A DNA stretch of 64,000 nt from Coriaria nepalensis. Its lineage: Eukaryota; Streptophyta; Magnoliopsida; Cucurbitales; Coriariaceae. This document shows, in pieces, positions 1 to 12,180 of the stretch. Positions within the stretch are counted from its first letter, which is position 1. Each line of letters starts with the position of its first letter. A program made the translations under genes and the position numbers. The stretch lies in the NCBI GenBank assembly GCA_027186245.1, contig CP114481.1, forward strand, positions 5,440,501-5,504,500, written 5' to 3'. The notes under the pieces are model-generated. The model saw only the letters and a list, made by a program, of their open reading frames with translations. It ran no database searches and was not told where the DNA came from.

Positions 1-507
1 CTTCTAATTCACCTAGTGCAAATTATCGAGCAAGACAATAGGCCAAATTCTGAGTTTCAGGTACCTTTACCCCAGAAAGTGGTGTTATTTTGGCCAAAAA
101 TAAATAATAAAAAAAACAAAAACAAACCTTAAGTCCATACCCGTGCTATTCCACCCATTAAAAAATGAGAAAATAAAAAACAACCCCCATTCCCTCCATT
201 AAAATACAAAATAAAAAACAACTCAGAACAAGGTCATACCCTAAAATAAGCAGTTTTCCTCCACCCAAAATCAACAAAAAAATTAATGGGCATTTGACAT
301 CACTTGATTGTTCTCGGCTGACAGATTTATGGATGGAACTTTTTTTTTTTTTTTTTGCTCTCTAAAAATCCAACGGCTCAAATGGCCACATGCCCCCAAA
401 CTTCAGCTTTCGAGCTCGATCCAAGCAAAGATTAAGAAAACTTAAGACTGCAAACTAAATAACAGCCCTTACATCGAAGATGCTCATAATTTATTGCTGC
501 TAGACAA
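1..507. other. 3' flank of the nicalin gene, no gene seen
   Basis: AT-rich sequence downstream of the nicalin stop codon, which reads on the minus strand. It probably includes the 3' UTR. A minus-strand AATAAA-type signal lies at 490-495, only about 13 bases past the stop, so the real polyadenylation site may be further out. A T homopolymer sits near 340-357. No coding sequence is recognisable. Confidence 0.5.
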
Positions 508-3500
508 TCAAGCTGTTTTCACCTTTCTCGATGGAGGCCGCCTGAAGATACTGATAAGATCATCCAGACCCTGAAAGAAAAAATCAATCAAAGCAAAGTG
601 CAGAAAGTGTTACATAAATCAAGCAGTGAATTTATTTATTTATCCGTCTTTCTTCTACGAGCATAATAATTTTTAAAGAGAATGGCATTAAAAAGAATAC
701 CCGAGTTGTGATAACGAGAAAACTGAAGAGCATTATCAAGTATGATCCCAACACTAGAAGCAACAGCAAGTCGAATGTCACACTAGCCACCTATAATAAA
801 TATCGATTAAGATTTGTTACCCTTTTCAGCTAAGAAAGATAGATAAACACTCGTGTCTGATGATCTTTTGAAGTACCTGATATATGTTAAGCGCAGATCT
901 AGTTGTATCATAAAAAGTGAAGATTCCATCAAAAACCTCGTGTTGAATGCTCACACTATCAGTGTGCTCCTCCAATTCCTGAAAGCAGTATAGTACAATG
1001 TCAAAGTTTGTCTATTAAAAGTGTTAATTTTTGCAGTTGTGTGATTCGGTGAAAAAAGAAAAAAAAACAAAGTTCATTTGCATTTAAGTAATGGGCGAGA
1101 TACAATTTAATGCCAAAGCAGAAATATAAGTATAATTCATACCTATATTACTTTCCATTTTTAACCTAAAATTTTATTTTCACACTCATAATCTGTTTCA
1201 TTATTTTAAATCTATTTCTTAGCTCGACCCCTTTATCACCACCTCCACCAACCCCTCCGCCACCAGCCGCTGGAAATAATCTAAAATTCTATATTTGACC
1301 AACTACATATTTAATATTTACCTTTAAACCATTTATTTTTAAAATTTCACCCACTTTAATTACTTTTTATTTCTCCATCCCCAACAGGTGACAGTGGAGA
1401 CAGGTGACAGTGGTGAAGGGTGGGAAAATGAAATTTTTTTGTTCCAGTGTTGGAGGGTGGCGGTAGCAACGGAGGGTGGAGGAGGTTATGTTGGAGTGGA
1501 GAAATGAAAAACAATTAAAGTGTGGTTGAAAAAGTAAAAACAAAACTTAAAGGTTCAAAAATAAATATTAAATTTTTAGTTGGTCAAATTTCGAATTTAA
1601 GATTATTTTCGACAGTGGTGGTCGGCAGCGGCAGCAATGGAGGGTTGGTGGAGGTGATGGCAAAGAGATGTAGAGATAAAAAAATTGATTTAAAATAATG
1701 AAGTGGGTTAAAAAAATGTAAATATAAAATGTTAGGGAAAAATAGACAGAAATATTTAATCTTGGGGTCAATTTTTAAAGGAAATGATGCAATTGGGTGT
1801 AACTTATACTTTTGAAAAGTTTGAGTGTAAATCCTACTTTCAGAAGTTTCTACGTGTAAGTATACTTTTGTTCCTATTTTGGCATTAAATTGGATTTCCG
1901 CCTTTAATTAATCTAATTGTTTCTATTGACATTATTTTGTTCTGCAAGGGTGATAACATTTTCCTAAAGCATCAAATTAAAGGGTATGGAACTTTATGGA
2001 AAACAATATTAAAAATGTACTATTTGAAAGTGGTAACTGTTGGACCTTGAAAGTGGTTAAAAGTAACCAAAGAAATTAGGATTTCATTTGGGCATGTAAC
2101 GTATAAAACTAGAATGGCTGAGAATATAAATAGAATGCATAAAGTTGCTTTTAAGAATAGATGACTAGAGAATAAGGAAGGAGAAATGAATGGGGAAAAA
2201 TTAAGCAAAAATAAAACCTTCTTTAGTGCCAAGACAAAAGGGTCGTCCTTTGATAGAAATGGAGCCACTCGAGGAGTTTGGGACAAAAGATCCAACCATG
2301 ATTGCACGTAAGATGGATTGACCGCCAAACTACTGTTATCAGCGAAAATCTTTATATACTTTCCTTCATGCCCGTAGATATGCCTCTGCACATAATGGAT
2401 GAAAAAGACATGAGTGCCCATAACAATGTAGAAGATGCAAATAAATCGCTTGCAAAACATTAGCATGCAGTCTACGATCTGTCCCAATAAAGATGATGTC
2501 ACTGAACAATTAAGTAGATATTCGTCGAGTATGAACTTCAAAGTTTTCCATAACAGATAGCATCACATTGGCTACTGTAAACAGAACAATTATAAATATG
2601 ATAGCATCTCCAATATAATGAAACTTTCAAAATAGATTATGTGGAGTGGACATAAATTAACAAAAACTGATCAACTGATTATTACTGTTACATTTTAACC
2701 TTACCGCAAGACTCTCAGCAACTAACTTGATGCCTCTGATAATTGCAGTTTCGCTCATGAAATGTCTGGAGTAAACCGAACTCTCATTAATTGACCATAC
2801 AAACAGACATGGGAAACTAGCAAAATAATTCATTTAACAGTTTAACCTGCTGTCAGCTACACCTCCAGTTTTTTCTAACAGTTCAGGAGCCACTGAGAGT
2901 CCAGAAAGCGTTGCAGCAGTAACTCTGAGTCTTGAAAATTGTTCATGCTCCCAAGCTACCTACAGCAGGTCAAGAGATTTTTCACTATGTTTAAACATTA
3001 CAGCATGAAAGACAGAATTGTAACTTGCTGAAATCTATGCATAGTAACATATTCTCTTCAAATATTAAACTATTCACCCAACTCAATCTCTGTACGAGAG
3101 AGAAATGAATAAAAATTATCTGAGTGTATCTACTTACTCGTGGATTTGAAATATTTATCTTCTTGTGCTTTAGACTAACTTTAATGCCCAACTCTTCTGC
3201 CACATTTGAAAGACCCTACGTAAAATTCCATCCGTCAAACCATAGAACACAGCTGTGCAGGTTATTGTTAATTCTGTATAATAACTCTGCTTACCTCAAA
3301 AATCTGTTTTATGAAGGCATTTTCTGGAGGCTTGGAGACGTGAACATATAATTCATTATTCCATGAACCAACACTGTTCAAGCAGATAGCATATTCAATA
3401 TTCTCACGGAGGCGTTGATCAAAGCTCCGAAGCCACTGCAAAATAAGAATATTAAGATGGGAAAAAAACAAAAGATCCAAAACAAAGACAATGAAATTCA

Positions 3501-6175
3501 ATTTGAGACAAAAGTGGAAAATGTTGGATGTAAAAGTAATAATAACATAGAGACACCAACTGAGGCATAAGTGTAAGAGAAACAAATAGGCACCTTGTGA
3601 GTTCCATTGTAGTCGTAAGGTCCTCCAGATGTGAGTCCAAAAAGTATATTGTACCTTCCTCTTGTTTTAGGGTTTGAATAAAGGAGGGAGAATAACCTTG
3701 CAATTTCCAAAAGTGCCACAATTCCACTTCCATTGCTGTCACTTCCCACTGATAAAGACTATAGCACAAATTGTTCAAATAACTATATGCTAAAACAGTT
3801 GAAATTAAATGGAAAAAATAAAAATATTACATACAGGAGTTGCCCCAAAGGTATCATAAGATGCCACAATAGCAATGGTCGGCAATTGACTTGCATCCCC
3901 ATCAGCCTTTAATCCTGGCAACCATCCCTGCCACCATTTAATAGAATATCGGTTGACAACATTAATTTATCCATATATCGTCTATGGAACAATGAAAGGC
4001 CAACCAACATAATGATACCAGAGCCTTAAATTTTCAAACTATCAACATTTCTCATAGTCACACATCAAATGTCCTCCCACGCCCGTCATGCATATTGGAA
4101 GAAAAAGCTGAAAGGGCAAACCTGTATATTTGTGATTATGGGAGAGCCAAGTTTCTTTGGTTCTGAAGTAGAAACAACAAGCTTGTATCTGCAGCAAATT
4201 CCCAAGGTGAGAAGATTATCAGACATGCACCATACCAATATAAGAATATTGTATTAAAAATCTAAAAAGAGAGAGAATCAGGAACTATGGTACATGGATT
4301 ATTTCAGATACGATTAACATCAGAAAATATTGTACACGACAATAACGAGGCAGATTTTGATTATATATGAAATCCACTGTGTTTGGTGAACACTACCATA
4401 CATCCAATATGATGAAAAAGAATTCATAGTGTGCCAGCTAATATGATGCAGGTGCTTGTTGAGTATCACTCAACTATCCTAAAGAGTGATTTACTGACAT
4501 ACATTTCAAGACGTAAAGAATACAGGGAATGCTGAAATTGAGACTGTCAAAATTGTAAATATCTATTTAACAACAACAGGACATCCACGACTTTTACCAA
4601 GGATTTATCAACTCACCCGCCTGTAGTTGCTGTGGCAGGCTGACCAGTGGCATCATTTCTCTTAACGTCGGTTAAAACTGCTCCAACATCTTCATCCTCA
4701 AAACCGAAATACACAGGATACTATAACAGAACATACCACACAAGAGACAAATATTTTAATCACAGATTAATGGATGAACCAAGTTTATAATGAAAAACAT
4801 AATACTACGATATGATATTAGTTTTTTAAGTATAATAACCCAGCCCCGCCCCCCTTCTCAGGAGAAAAAAAAAAGACATAATAACAATATATATATATAC
4901 AAGTCAAGAATAGAAGTACAGTCATGCTGATAAAAAACATATATTAACAAAATCCACAGAGCCTGACTAAGTGTGCATAAACAAAGGATAGAGTGTGAAT
5001 TTGTTTCACTCACAGGTATATTGGCGTGTATAAGCAACTGTTCAAGTTCAGACAATAAATTCTTCATCGACTCTAGGCCATTATTCTGTTGGTCAGTCCT
5101 TATTTTGTCCCGCCTCTCCAATCTGAACAGCTGGGGAAGCAAAAACAAAAAGCCCCCAACAGGCTTTTTTTGAGAGATATATTCTGTGTCACCAAAAAGA
5201 AATCCAGAAAAAGATCTTGGTTAGCAGTCAGAAAAACATAATCAAGGTTGGTGTAACAAAACAAATAAGAAGCAACTAGTAGTTTTTAATTGTTAGAACT
5301 GCAGTTTATGTAGGATTCTGATGGCAACATAATGAGGTTAAATATGTTAACTACGCCATATTGGACGGCCTAACTAATTATGCACATTCAATGTCGAAGC
5401 ATCCACAACTAACTAAGCACGCACCTCCAACTGTCAGTAATGTTCATTATGGGTTATTTATGAAGTGATTTACAGAGAAGCAAGCAAGCAACATGAAAGT
5501 CAACTCAGTGATAGGACTAGCAAAAAATATGGTAATTGAAGGCAAAAGACATTATGGGGATATGAATAGTCGTCCTTATCTCCTGCTAAATTCTCATGTA
5601 TCCTTTTATCATCCAATGCAGTAATCGCAACTGAATCTCAGAAAACCATTCAGAATCAATCTAAGGAAGCTGACCAAGTAGTTGAAAAAAATGAACTTTC
5701 CGACTTAATACTTCAATTTTCACAACTGACAAGATTTAACTCTTCTTAGTTTAAACTTTCTACAATAGCATCCCACATAATTTCAATAAGTAACATCTGA
5801 AGCACATAGAGCCACGAGATCCCTTGAAAAAGCAGATTCCTGTAAACAATTAATCAGATCAAACTAGAAACGAAATCCGACAGAGAGAAGAGTACCTTTG
5901 ACAAAGCTGATATCCAGTTCACGAAGAGGAATTATGACAACGGTGCGAGAGAGATCCGTGCCAGGAGGAAAATGCAGAGAACCGGCATGATGATTGAGAG
6001 TAGCGAGACGAGATCCTAGAGGAACTCCAGAGATATCGTACTGAATGAGACGGTAGACATCGACGACGGTGGCAGCGTCGCAGAGCTCGACGCAGGCGAC
6101 GAGGATGCAGAGAGCAAGCACCGAGTAGAAAGACTCGAAGAGCATATCGTGCTCGCGAGGCTTTCTCGAAGACAT
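508..6175 (-). CDS. Nicalin (nicastrin-like ER membrane protein), 14 exons
   Basis: Exons by splice site and phase are 5896-6175, 5014-5183, 4617-4720, 4122-4188, 3835-3927, 3594-3758, 3295-3435, 3138-3215, 2847-2959, 2705-2765, 2218-2385, 877-978, 701-790 and 508-570. They total 1695 bases (564 residues), close to plant nicalins, with no internal stop. The N-terminus has a hydrophobic signal/anchor segment (about residues 14-34). The middle is the M28-peptidase-like nicastrin fold, with GSDSNGSG and FGLTSGGPYDYNGTHK visible. Residues about 518-541 form one strong transmembrane helix, followed by a short basic tail ending SRKVKTA. In animals nicalin joins TMEM147 and NOMO at the ER translocon for multi-pass membrane proteins, and the fold is thought not to be catalytic; a similar plant role is inference. 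The start is the first ATG of the conserved N-terminus. Intron 12 is large because it holds a foldback element. Confidence 0.93.
1103..1892. mobile_element. Foldback / MITE-like element in nicalin intron 12
   Basis: The outer ends are inverted copies. CAATTTAATGCCAAA at 1103-1117 is matched by its complement ending at 1892, and similarity continues past AAGTATA-type sequence on both sides. Inside, a long imperfect inverted repeat pairs about 1226-1382 with about 1500-1680, including a C-rich run of 'CACCACCTCCACCAAC' type and its G-rich partner. No transposase ORF is present, so this is non-autonomous. Flanking target duplications are not clear to me, so the family is not assigned. The element lies wholly within the intron of the minus-strand gene and does not touch a splice site. 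Confidence 0.7.
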
Positions 6176-6420
6176 AGGAAAGGAGAGAAGTTCTAGGGTT
6201 TGAAAATTTCTGGAATTGTTTATTGTGTGAAGGAGTGAGGGATGGGAATTGGGAGAAGAACTAGTAAAAGAATACGACGAGAGAGAGAGTGGTACGTACT
6301 GCAGGCCGGCGTTAACAGAGAGGGACTGTAGCTAAAAACCGGAGCTTGTTTTACAGTGAGAGCAATTTAGCTCTCAGCCTCTCTCACTGTTTTTAACTTG
6401 CGACCTACCGATTTTTTTAT
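6176..6420 (-). promoter_or_regulatory. 5' UTR and proximal promoter of nicalin, with a hairpin
   Basis: This is the immediate upstream region of the minus-strand nicalin ATG. It is less AT-rich than its surroundings and rich in GAGA/CTCT motifs. A perfect 10-base inverted repeat, ACAGTGAGAG at 6353-6362 and CTCTCACTGT at 6381-6390, encloses an 18-base loop. An alternative inner stem, GAGAGC/GCTCTC, overlaps it. No clear TATA box was identified; a GA/CT-rich TATA-less promoter is common for plant housekeeping genes. Confidence 0.4.
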
Positions 6421-6829
6421 CGAGTTTGTATTAAGGTTAATTAATGGGATTATTAGTTAAATGATTTTATGTCAAAAAGATTTTGTTAAATGATTTTCTT
6501 TTTCCTTATTTTATTAAATGATTTTCTTTTTTTTATTATATATTATATATTTAATAAATAAATTACTTATACCCTCTCCTTTTTTCTTAACTTTTCTTCC
6601 TCTCATTTTCTAAAAAATTTAGATTGTACACTTCGACTCAAAAAAATAATATAATTGTCACAACAACAAAAAATGACCATCTTTACTCTGATTTGCTCAA
6701 TTCTTTGTTAGAGAATAATTATATGTACTTTTTTATTGTCTTTTCTTGAAGGAGAAGTTTCATTATTACAACCCAAATATTAAATACTTCAGTTCAACTA
6801 ATTTAAGCCGAAATCCCAGTCATTTATTT
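6421..6829. other. AT-rich spacer, nothing recognised
   Basis: Low-complexity T-rich and A-rich sequence with short repeats such as TTATTTATTTATT at about 6820-6835. No gene, terminal repeat or regulatory site could be supported. Confidence 0.5.
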
Positions 6830-7450
6830 ATTTATTTATTTAGAATTTAGGGTTTATTCTTAATGTTTAATTCTAAGTATAATGTTTTAAATTTAAGATT
6901 TTAATTATAAGTTTAAGGTCTTAAAATTAGGTTTACAGTTTTAAGTTTAGATTCACGGTCTAAGTTTAAGATTTAAGTTAGGGTTTAAGTATCAAGTTTC
7001 AAGTCTAGGTTTAAGGTTTGAAGTTTAGTTTTACGGTTTTAAGCTTAGGTTTATAATCTAAATTTAAAGTTTAACATTTATACTTAGAGTTTAAGTTTAA
7101 AGTTTGAAGTCTAAGTTTAAGTTTAAAAGATAAAAACACACCTATTATCTCAAATCGAAATCATGATTTCAGTATGTTATAGTAAGGCGAAAATCTTTAT
7201 CTTTTTTTTTTAATGTTTAAGGTTTATGTTTAATATTTAATTTTATGTTCTAAGTTTAAGGTCTTAAGTTTAGATTTAAGGTTTTAAGTTTAAGATTTAT
7301 ATTTAGGGTTTAAGTTTAAGGTCTTAAGTTTAGATTTAAGGTTTGAAATCTAAGGTTTGAAGTCTAGATTTAAAGTAAAGGTTTGTGTTTATTGTTTAAG
7401 TTTAAGATTTGAAATCTAAATTTAAGTTTAAAAGGCTTTTACACACATAT
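6830..7450. repeat. Degenerate telomere-like (TTTAGGG/TTTAAGG-type) array
   Basis: The stretch is made of short units such as GTTTAAG, TTTAAGG, GTTTAGG and TAGGGTTTA, mostly on a 6-8 base period and strongly diverged from the plant telomere heptamer TTTAGGG. It forms two related blocks (about 6840-7130 and 7215-7435). Each is followed by similar sequence containing AATCATGATTTCAGT (7160-7175 and 7470-7485), so the array was also duplicated as a unit of about 300 bases. This could be an ancient interstitial telomeric repeat or simply a satellite with telomere-like composition. Confidence 0.6.
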
Positions 7451-7844
7451 TGTCCCAGGATTGAAATCATGAACCGAAATCATGATTTCAGTTTGGGATA
7501 GAATTTTGGCCTGACCAAATCAAATCGAAATCTTGGTCATTATTTTCAATCAACTTCAATAATTTTTATTTCGGATTATAAACTCTTATTGAGGTGTTCT
7601 TAAACTCTATGGAAAACTATAAGAGTCTATTTTTATAATATATATATATATATATATATTATAATTTTATAAAATTTGGAATTAGTCCAAAATTATTAGA
7701 CAAAGATTTTGATCTGAATGTTCAGTCTGAAATCATGATTTCGATCTGGAACCAGTCAACTTAAAGAATTTTTATCTTAAGTTATATAACTCTAATTGAA
7801 GTGTTACTAGACTCTACGTAAAGCTCTAAAAGTCTATTTTTATG

Positions 7845-7907
<63 letters not shown>

Positions 7908-8160
7908 TATTTTGAACCATGAAATACATGGACAAAGTTTCTTACTATAACTTAACATTTCAGACCAAAACTCAAGATTATTCATTCAACTTCAAGAATT
8001 TTTTTTTCGATTTATATAACTCTGTTTGAGATGTTCCTAAGCTTTATAAAAAGTTCTAAGAGTCTAGTTTTATGATAAATATTTTTTAAATAATCTGATA
8101 ATATTTTAGAGCCAGACAGAAATCATGAATTGATCAGGCCGAAATTTTAGTCTTTTTTTT
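7450..8160. repeat. Tandem repeat, three diverged copies of about 200-230 bp
   Basis: Three blocks share the order: a motif like TCAACTTCAATAATTTTTAT, then ATATAACTCT, then a segment ending AGAGTCTATTTTTAT, then a TA-rich tract. They begin near 7547, 7752 and 7979. The intervening parts carry AATCATGATTTC-type sequence that also appears in the preceding telomere-like blocks. Copies differ by many substitutions and by the length of their TA tracts. Confidence 0.65.
7846..7896. repeat. (AT)n microsatellite
   Basis: An uninterrupted AT dinucleotide run of about 50 bases inside the second copy of the surrounding tandem repeat. The homologous position in the first copy has a shorter run (about 7636-7660), and the third copy has almost none. 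Confidence 0.9.
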
Positions 8161-8880
8161 TTCCTTCTCTAGAATAGTATTCTTCGTTATCCTCCCTTAA
8201 CGGTCGTGTGAAAGAAAATCTCTCTTCATTCTTTGTTTTTCTTTATTCTCTTGATTAGTGAAGAAAGGGGGGAAAGAAAAAGAAAATAAATTTTAAAACC
8301 AGGTGACTCAGGTGTTTTTTAAGATTCATTTCATCATTGGACGATGTGACTTGCGCAGGAATATTAGATTGCACCGGACAGCCTGAATTGCACGGGCTGT
8401 ATAGACATCATGCAATCCAATACCATACAATCCAGCCCATATTCAATTGGATGTCTTTTCTTTTTCATTTTTTTTTTCACTAGAATATTTTAATTTATCA
8501 CGCTTATTTATTTATTTATTAATTTTTTTTTATGTGCTTCTCTACACTGATTTTTCTGCTTACAGAAATGATCAGTAGCATTTATTTAGAAAATAAATAT
8601 ATTATGCACTACTTAAAAATGTGCAATGTTAACTTTCTTAATTTATTTGTGTAATAATTTCATCTTTTTATGTCTGATTTATCGCTTAAATACTATGATA
8701 TTATATCAAACAATTCACAAGATGTAAATCAAAATTTTAAACATCATTTCCATGGTCAGGTTGTTATTAACTACTACTTACATAAATATCTCGAGATGCA
8801 GATATACCTTGAATTAGATTTTTAGCATTTTTTTTTTATCCTAGTTTAGAAGAAGCGATTATCAAATATCTTAATCCAAA
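8161..8880. other. Intergenic spacer, nothing recognised
   Basis: AT-rich, with a slightly more GC-rich island at about 8340-8450 that contains no open frame of note. No splice-site-bounded coding signal or terminal repeat was found on either strand. Confidence 0.45.
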
Positions 8881-9004
8881 AATAAATCAAATTAACCTTT
8901 ATTCAAACCTTTATCCCTCTAAAATGAGCGGTTGGATGTAGTTTTTCAATTGATTAATTGATTAAATAAATCAAATTAAGCTTTATTCAAACCTTTATCC
9001 CTCT
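8881..9004. repeat. 84-bp direct duplication
   Basis: A 40-base segment starting at 8881 is repeated starting at 8965 with one or two differences. Both copies contain TTTATTCAAACCTTTATC and end CCCTCT. The period is 84 bases, so this is a partial tandem duplication at the edge of the pararetrovirus region. Confidence 0.8.
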
Positions 9005-9271
9005 ACTTTAGCAAAAGTTGTTGAATAAGAATGCTGAAAAACAGATTTTTGTTGTTGGGCAAGCATTTTTGAAAAATTATTGGAGTCAGTCGATCCCACA
9101 ACAACTAGAAAGCAAAGAGGAAATTATTTTTTCCTTTTTCCAGGGAGATCTAGAGAATTCATTTTTCAGATGTGTGTAATCCTCGTATGGATCTTGAGAT
9201 TCTTGGAAATATTCTAAATCGTCATCATCCAAATCATTATTCTAACTATATCTAGAATCTATTTCTCATTC

Positions 9272-10730
9272 TTAGAGATATCTCTTAATATCTTGCTTAG
9301 AAAAATTTGAAAGAACGTCTCTTAAATCTCCTCTTTTGGATGGATAAATATATGAGGAGGGAGAAAGACAAGCATGGATAGCAATAATTCCATGTTGAAT
9401 GTAAACACTTTGAAGATTATCAAAGTAGAATTTATTCCACCATTTAGCATAGTATGTCCTCATTAGTCAATATATGTCTGGAGTAATTCCAAACCTTTCA
9501 ACTTCATCTTCCATTAAATTATGATCCCATTTTGATATCCATAGAATCTTATAGATGGTCAAGAAATTCATAATAGACACAATATGTTGATCTGAAAGTT
9601 TATTTTCGATATAAAAGAGGTAAAAAATCCTCTTAACATAAATTGGATAGTGAAAAAACTTAATAATATAATTATTAAACCAATCAATGAACTAAATGGG
9701 ATAATTCACTTGGTTTGTCAATAATGAAACCCACCAACTGAGCCTCTTCCTACTATTTTGAATAAGGAAGATGTTATTCCAAGTGGATATATAATCAAAG
9801 TAATTTCATCTTTTGAGATCCTTTTCACAATGCCTTAATTTTCAAAGGTTCCCATTGAACCATTCAGAAAGTATGATGACCTTGAAAATTCTTAGTTTTG
9901 AGAATGCCACTTGGTTATTCTTCTACTTTGTGTCGATGGACACTAAACAAGAATCTTTTAAGATATGAGTAAACCAAGCCCAACTTCTGGGGAAAATTGT
10001 TGGAGATGTTCCTTGAGATACTTTTTTGCTAGATCCTAGTGCTCTTTTGCTAAGCCTGAAGCAGACTCCTCCAGAAAAGGAGTTTCATTTAGCTCTAAGG
10101 GACAAAGACTTTCCTAAAAAGTTTTAATATATGGAAAATCCATTTCATTCTCCATTTTTGGGGGCATTCCCTCTGTATAAGCTTTAGGAGAGAGAAAATG
10201 GTCTCTCTTATGAGAAGATGAGGCTGAGGAATGACATTCCTCACGAGATTTTGGACCATAAGCTTTCATAATCTTCCGAGGTTTCTTATCTGATGGAAAT
10301 TTAGAGGAACGAAGAGGTTTCTTCCCCTTTCTTTCCTTATGGTACTTGTAAAAATTCCCTTGTTAAGAAATCAGAGAAGGATTTGTTTTCTCTTTTTATA
10401 AATTGGATATCAAAATCGAAAACTAAAAGAATTCATTGGCACCTTGCAAAATCTACTTAGAAAGTAAGGATTTAACATCTTTAAATAGAATTTTCTTGGT
10501 TGGTTTGCAATCCACTCTTATACAAAATTTCTTGTTGATAAGTTCGGGCCTAAACTTTTTCACGTATAGTACTATAGATAAGATTTCTTTTTTTACTATG
10601 GAGTAGTTCTGCTATGCACCTTTCTATATGCCATAAGAAAACCAATTAAATGTTATTTATTGTCTAGTCTTTGCTTAAGTATTCCTCTAAAGCCCAATTC
10701 AGAGGCATCCGTTTAAACTATTTTAAATGC
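9272..10730 (-). pseudogene. Pararetrovirus RNase H-like and downstream region, broken
   Basis: Between about 10730 and 10480 on the minus strand, several short in-frame islands resemble the RNase H domain that follows reverse transcriptase in caulimovirids, including a DASELGF-type start. Further downstream on the same strand the reading continues as basic, frame-shifted fragments to a 63-residue open stretch at 9272-9463, which includes MRTYYAKWWNKF. That last part I recognise only as belonging with the region, not as a named domain. Stops occur throughout. Reverse transcriptase itself was not found adjacent to it. Confidence 0.5.
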
Positions 10731-10930
10731 CTTAGAAGAGGTCAAATTAAAACAAGATAACTCCTTAGCTCATAACCTTATTTTTTAGACTGCTTAAGTG
10801 CATTCCTTAATCAAAACTTGAGGGTGAATTGACTGTATGTATTTAGCATGAGGCTCATGTTTTTTTGGGTTGTTAAATTAGGAGAGTATTTTTCCCTTTT
10901 TATGGATGTTAAATAATTTCTAGAATTATT

Positions 10931-11580
10931 TTATTCTAGATATGACAAGTTCCTATACTCAAAGCCTTTTGGAATCCATACGAAGAAGTCAAATTTATTT
11001 GTACGATTAAGTGCCTTTAACTTTTGTTCGTATATGTCCCCATACTTTTCAACACACAGGTTAAACGTAGATTTCCAGTACTGCAGATCCATGTCTGAGA
11101 GAATATTCTCAAACCAGGGTCTGTAATATCTGTGTTTTGTCATATATCATTCTTGTATCTCTCGAGAGAGTTATAATCTTTCTTCTATTTTTTCAAGAAT
11201 CAAAACATCTATTTGGGATGTTGTATATCCCATATCAAAGAGAGTTGGAGAGTTTGGCCTATCTTATGCAGCTAGAGTTTTAATTTTATATTGGGGTTGA
11301 TGTAAATACCAATTGTTCAAAGACTCTTTACCTTTTTTGAAACACTATTTCAGGAGTCTTCTTGTAAGACTTTTCCACTAGTAGAAAAAAGTAATTTCTA
11401 CACTTCCATCATCATGTTCCATAATTTGGTTTAATTCCATAGGTATTGGTCTAAGGATTGAGATAGCTTGCTCAAAGACCCATTTCTTTGGGAATTTTAC
11501 TTCATTACAGGCTATGGTATTTAGAACCATAACTAAGCTCTTTTACGGGTTTGTGAGAAACAAAGTAGATACTCCTTGCT
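10931..11580 (-). pseudogene. Pararetrovirus movement-protein C-terminal-like fragment
   Basis: The minus strand contains frame-broken matches to the C-terminal part of a caulimovirid movement protein at about 11580-11400. A 70-residue open stretch follows at 10931-11143, containing PWFENILSDMDLQYW, which I cannot name. The fragment is inverted relative to the plus-strand movement-protein-like segment that begins at 11640, and the two resemble each other, so two copies are present head to head. Assignment rests on pattern only. Confidence 0.4.
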
Positions 11581-11639
11581 TAATATATATATATTTATTT
11601 ATTTATTTATATATAAGATTGCTTTAAAACCCATGACCC

Positions 11640-12180
11640 ATTAGGGATTAGAAATGTCTACCTTAATAACCCTAGGAGATAAAAGACATAGAAGATATTT
11701 TGACTCTCTCTTAGGAATAGTTGAATCATCAATTTGTGATGACTCAATCTACTTTGAGTGTATTTCAGACATGTTTCTGTTACTAACAGACCCTCACATA
11801 ATGAAGGCTATTTCTTTAGATCTTTATATGAGTGGGTTTGATACTGTACTTATGTCCGATCATATAGCTCTCATTTATAGAATATTATATAAAATAATGA
11901 CCACCTTGATTTCAGAAAGGCAGCCGCTACCTGTAGAGGCCAAACCATGAGCAACCATAATGTTCTTGACAAATCCTAAGAAAACTAACACCATGGTACC
12001 TTAGATCATTAAGAGGAATCAAGTTAAGTTCCCAGAGAAATGGTTCTCCGAGTATATTGTTCGTATTCCTAAGCCACCTCATAGAGAGCTTAGTTAGATC
12101 ACTAAGTGAGGAGATGGGAATGGAAAGTGTTATGCTTCCCATATTGGCATTCTAGTGCTTGAAAGGCAGGAAAAGTGAGC
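11640..12180 (+). pseudogene. Pararetrovirus movement-protein-like segment, broken
   Basis: An open stretch at 11654-11950 (98 residues, starting MSTLITLGDKRHRRYF) is followed, after an in-frame stop, by further fragments in the same frame to about 12170. Overall layout and the spacing of hydrophobic and charged blocks resemble the 30K-type movement protein region at the start of caulimovirid polyproteins. At least four stops interrupt it. The similarity to the minus-strand fragment below 11580 supports a viral origin for both. Confidence 0.4.

Noticed and set aside
5011..5132. A splice acceptor at about 5131 as the start of nicalin exon 2
   Set aside because: The true acceptor at 5184-5186 keeps phase with exon 1 and adds the conserved YISQKKPVGGFLFLLP stretch.
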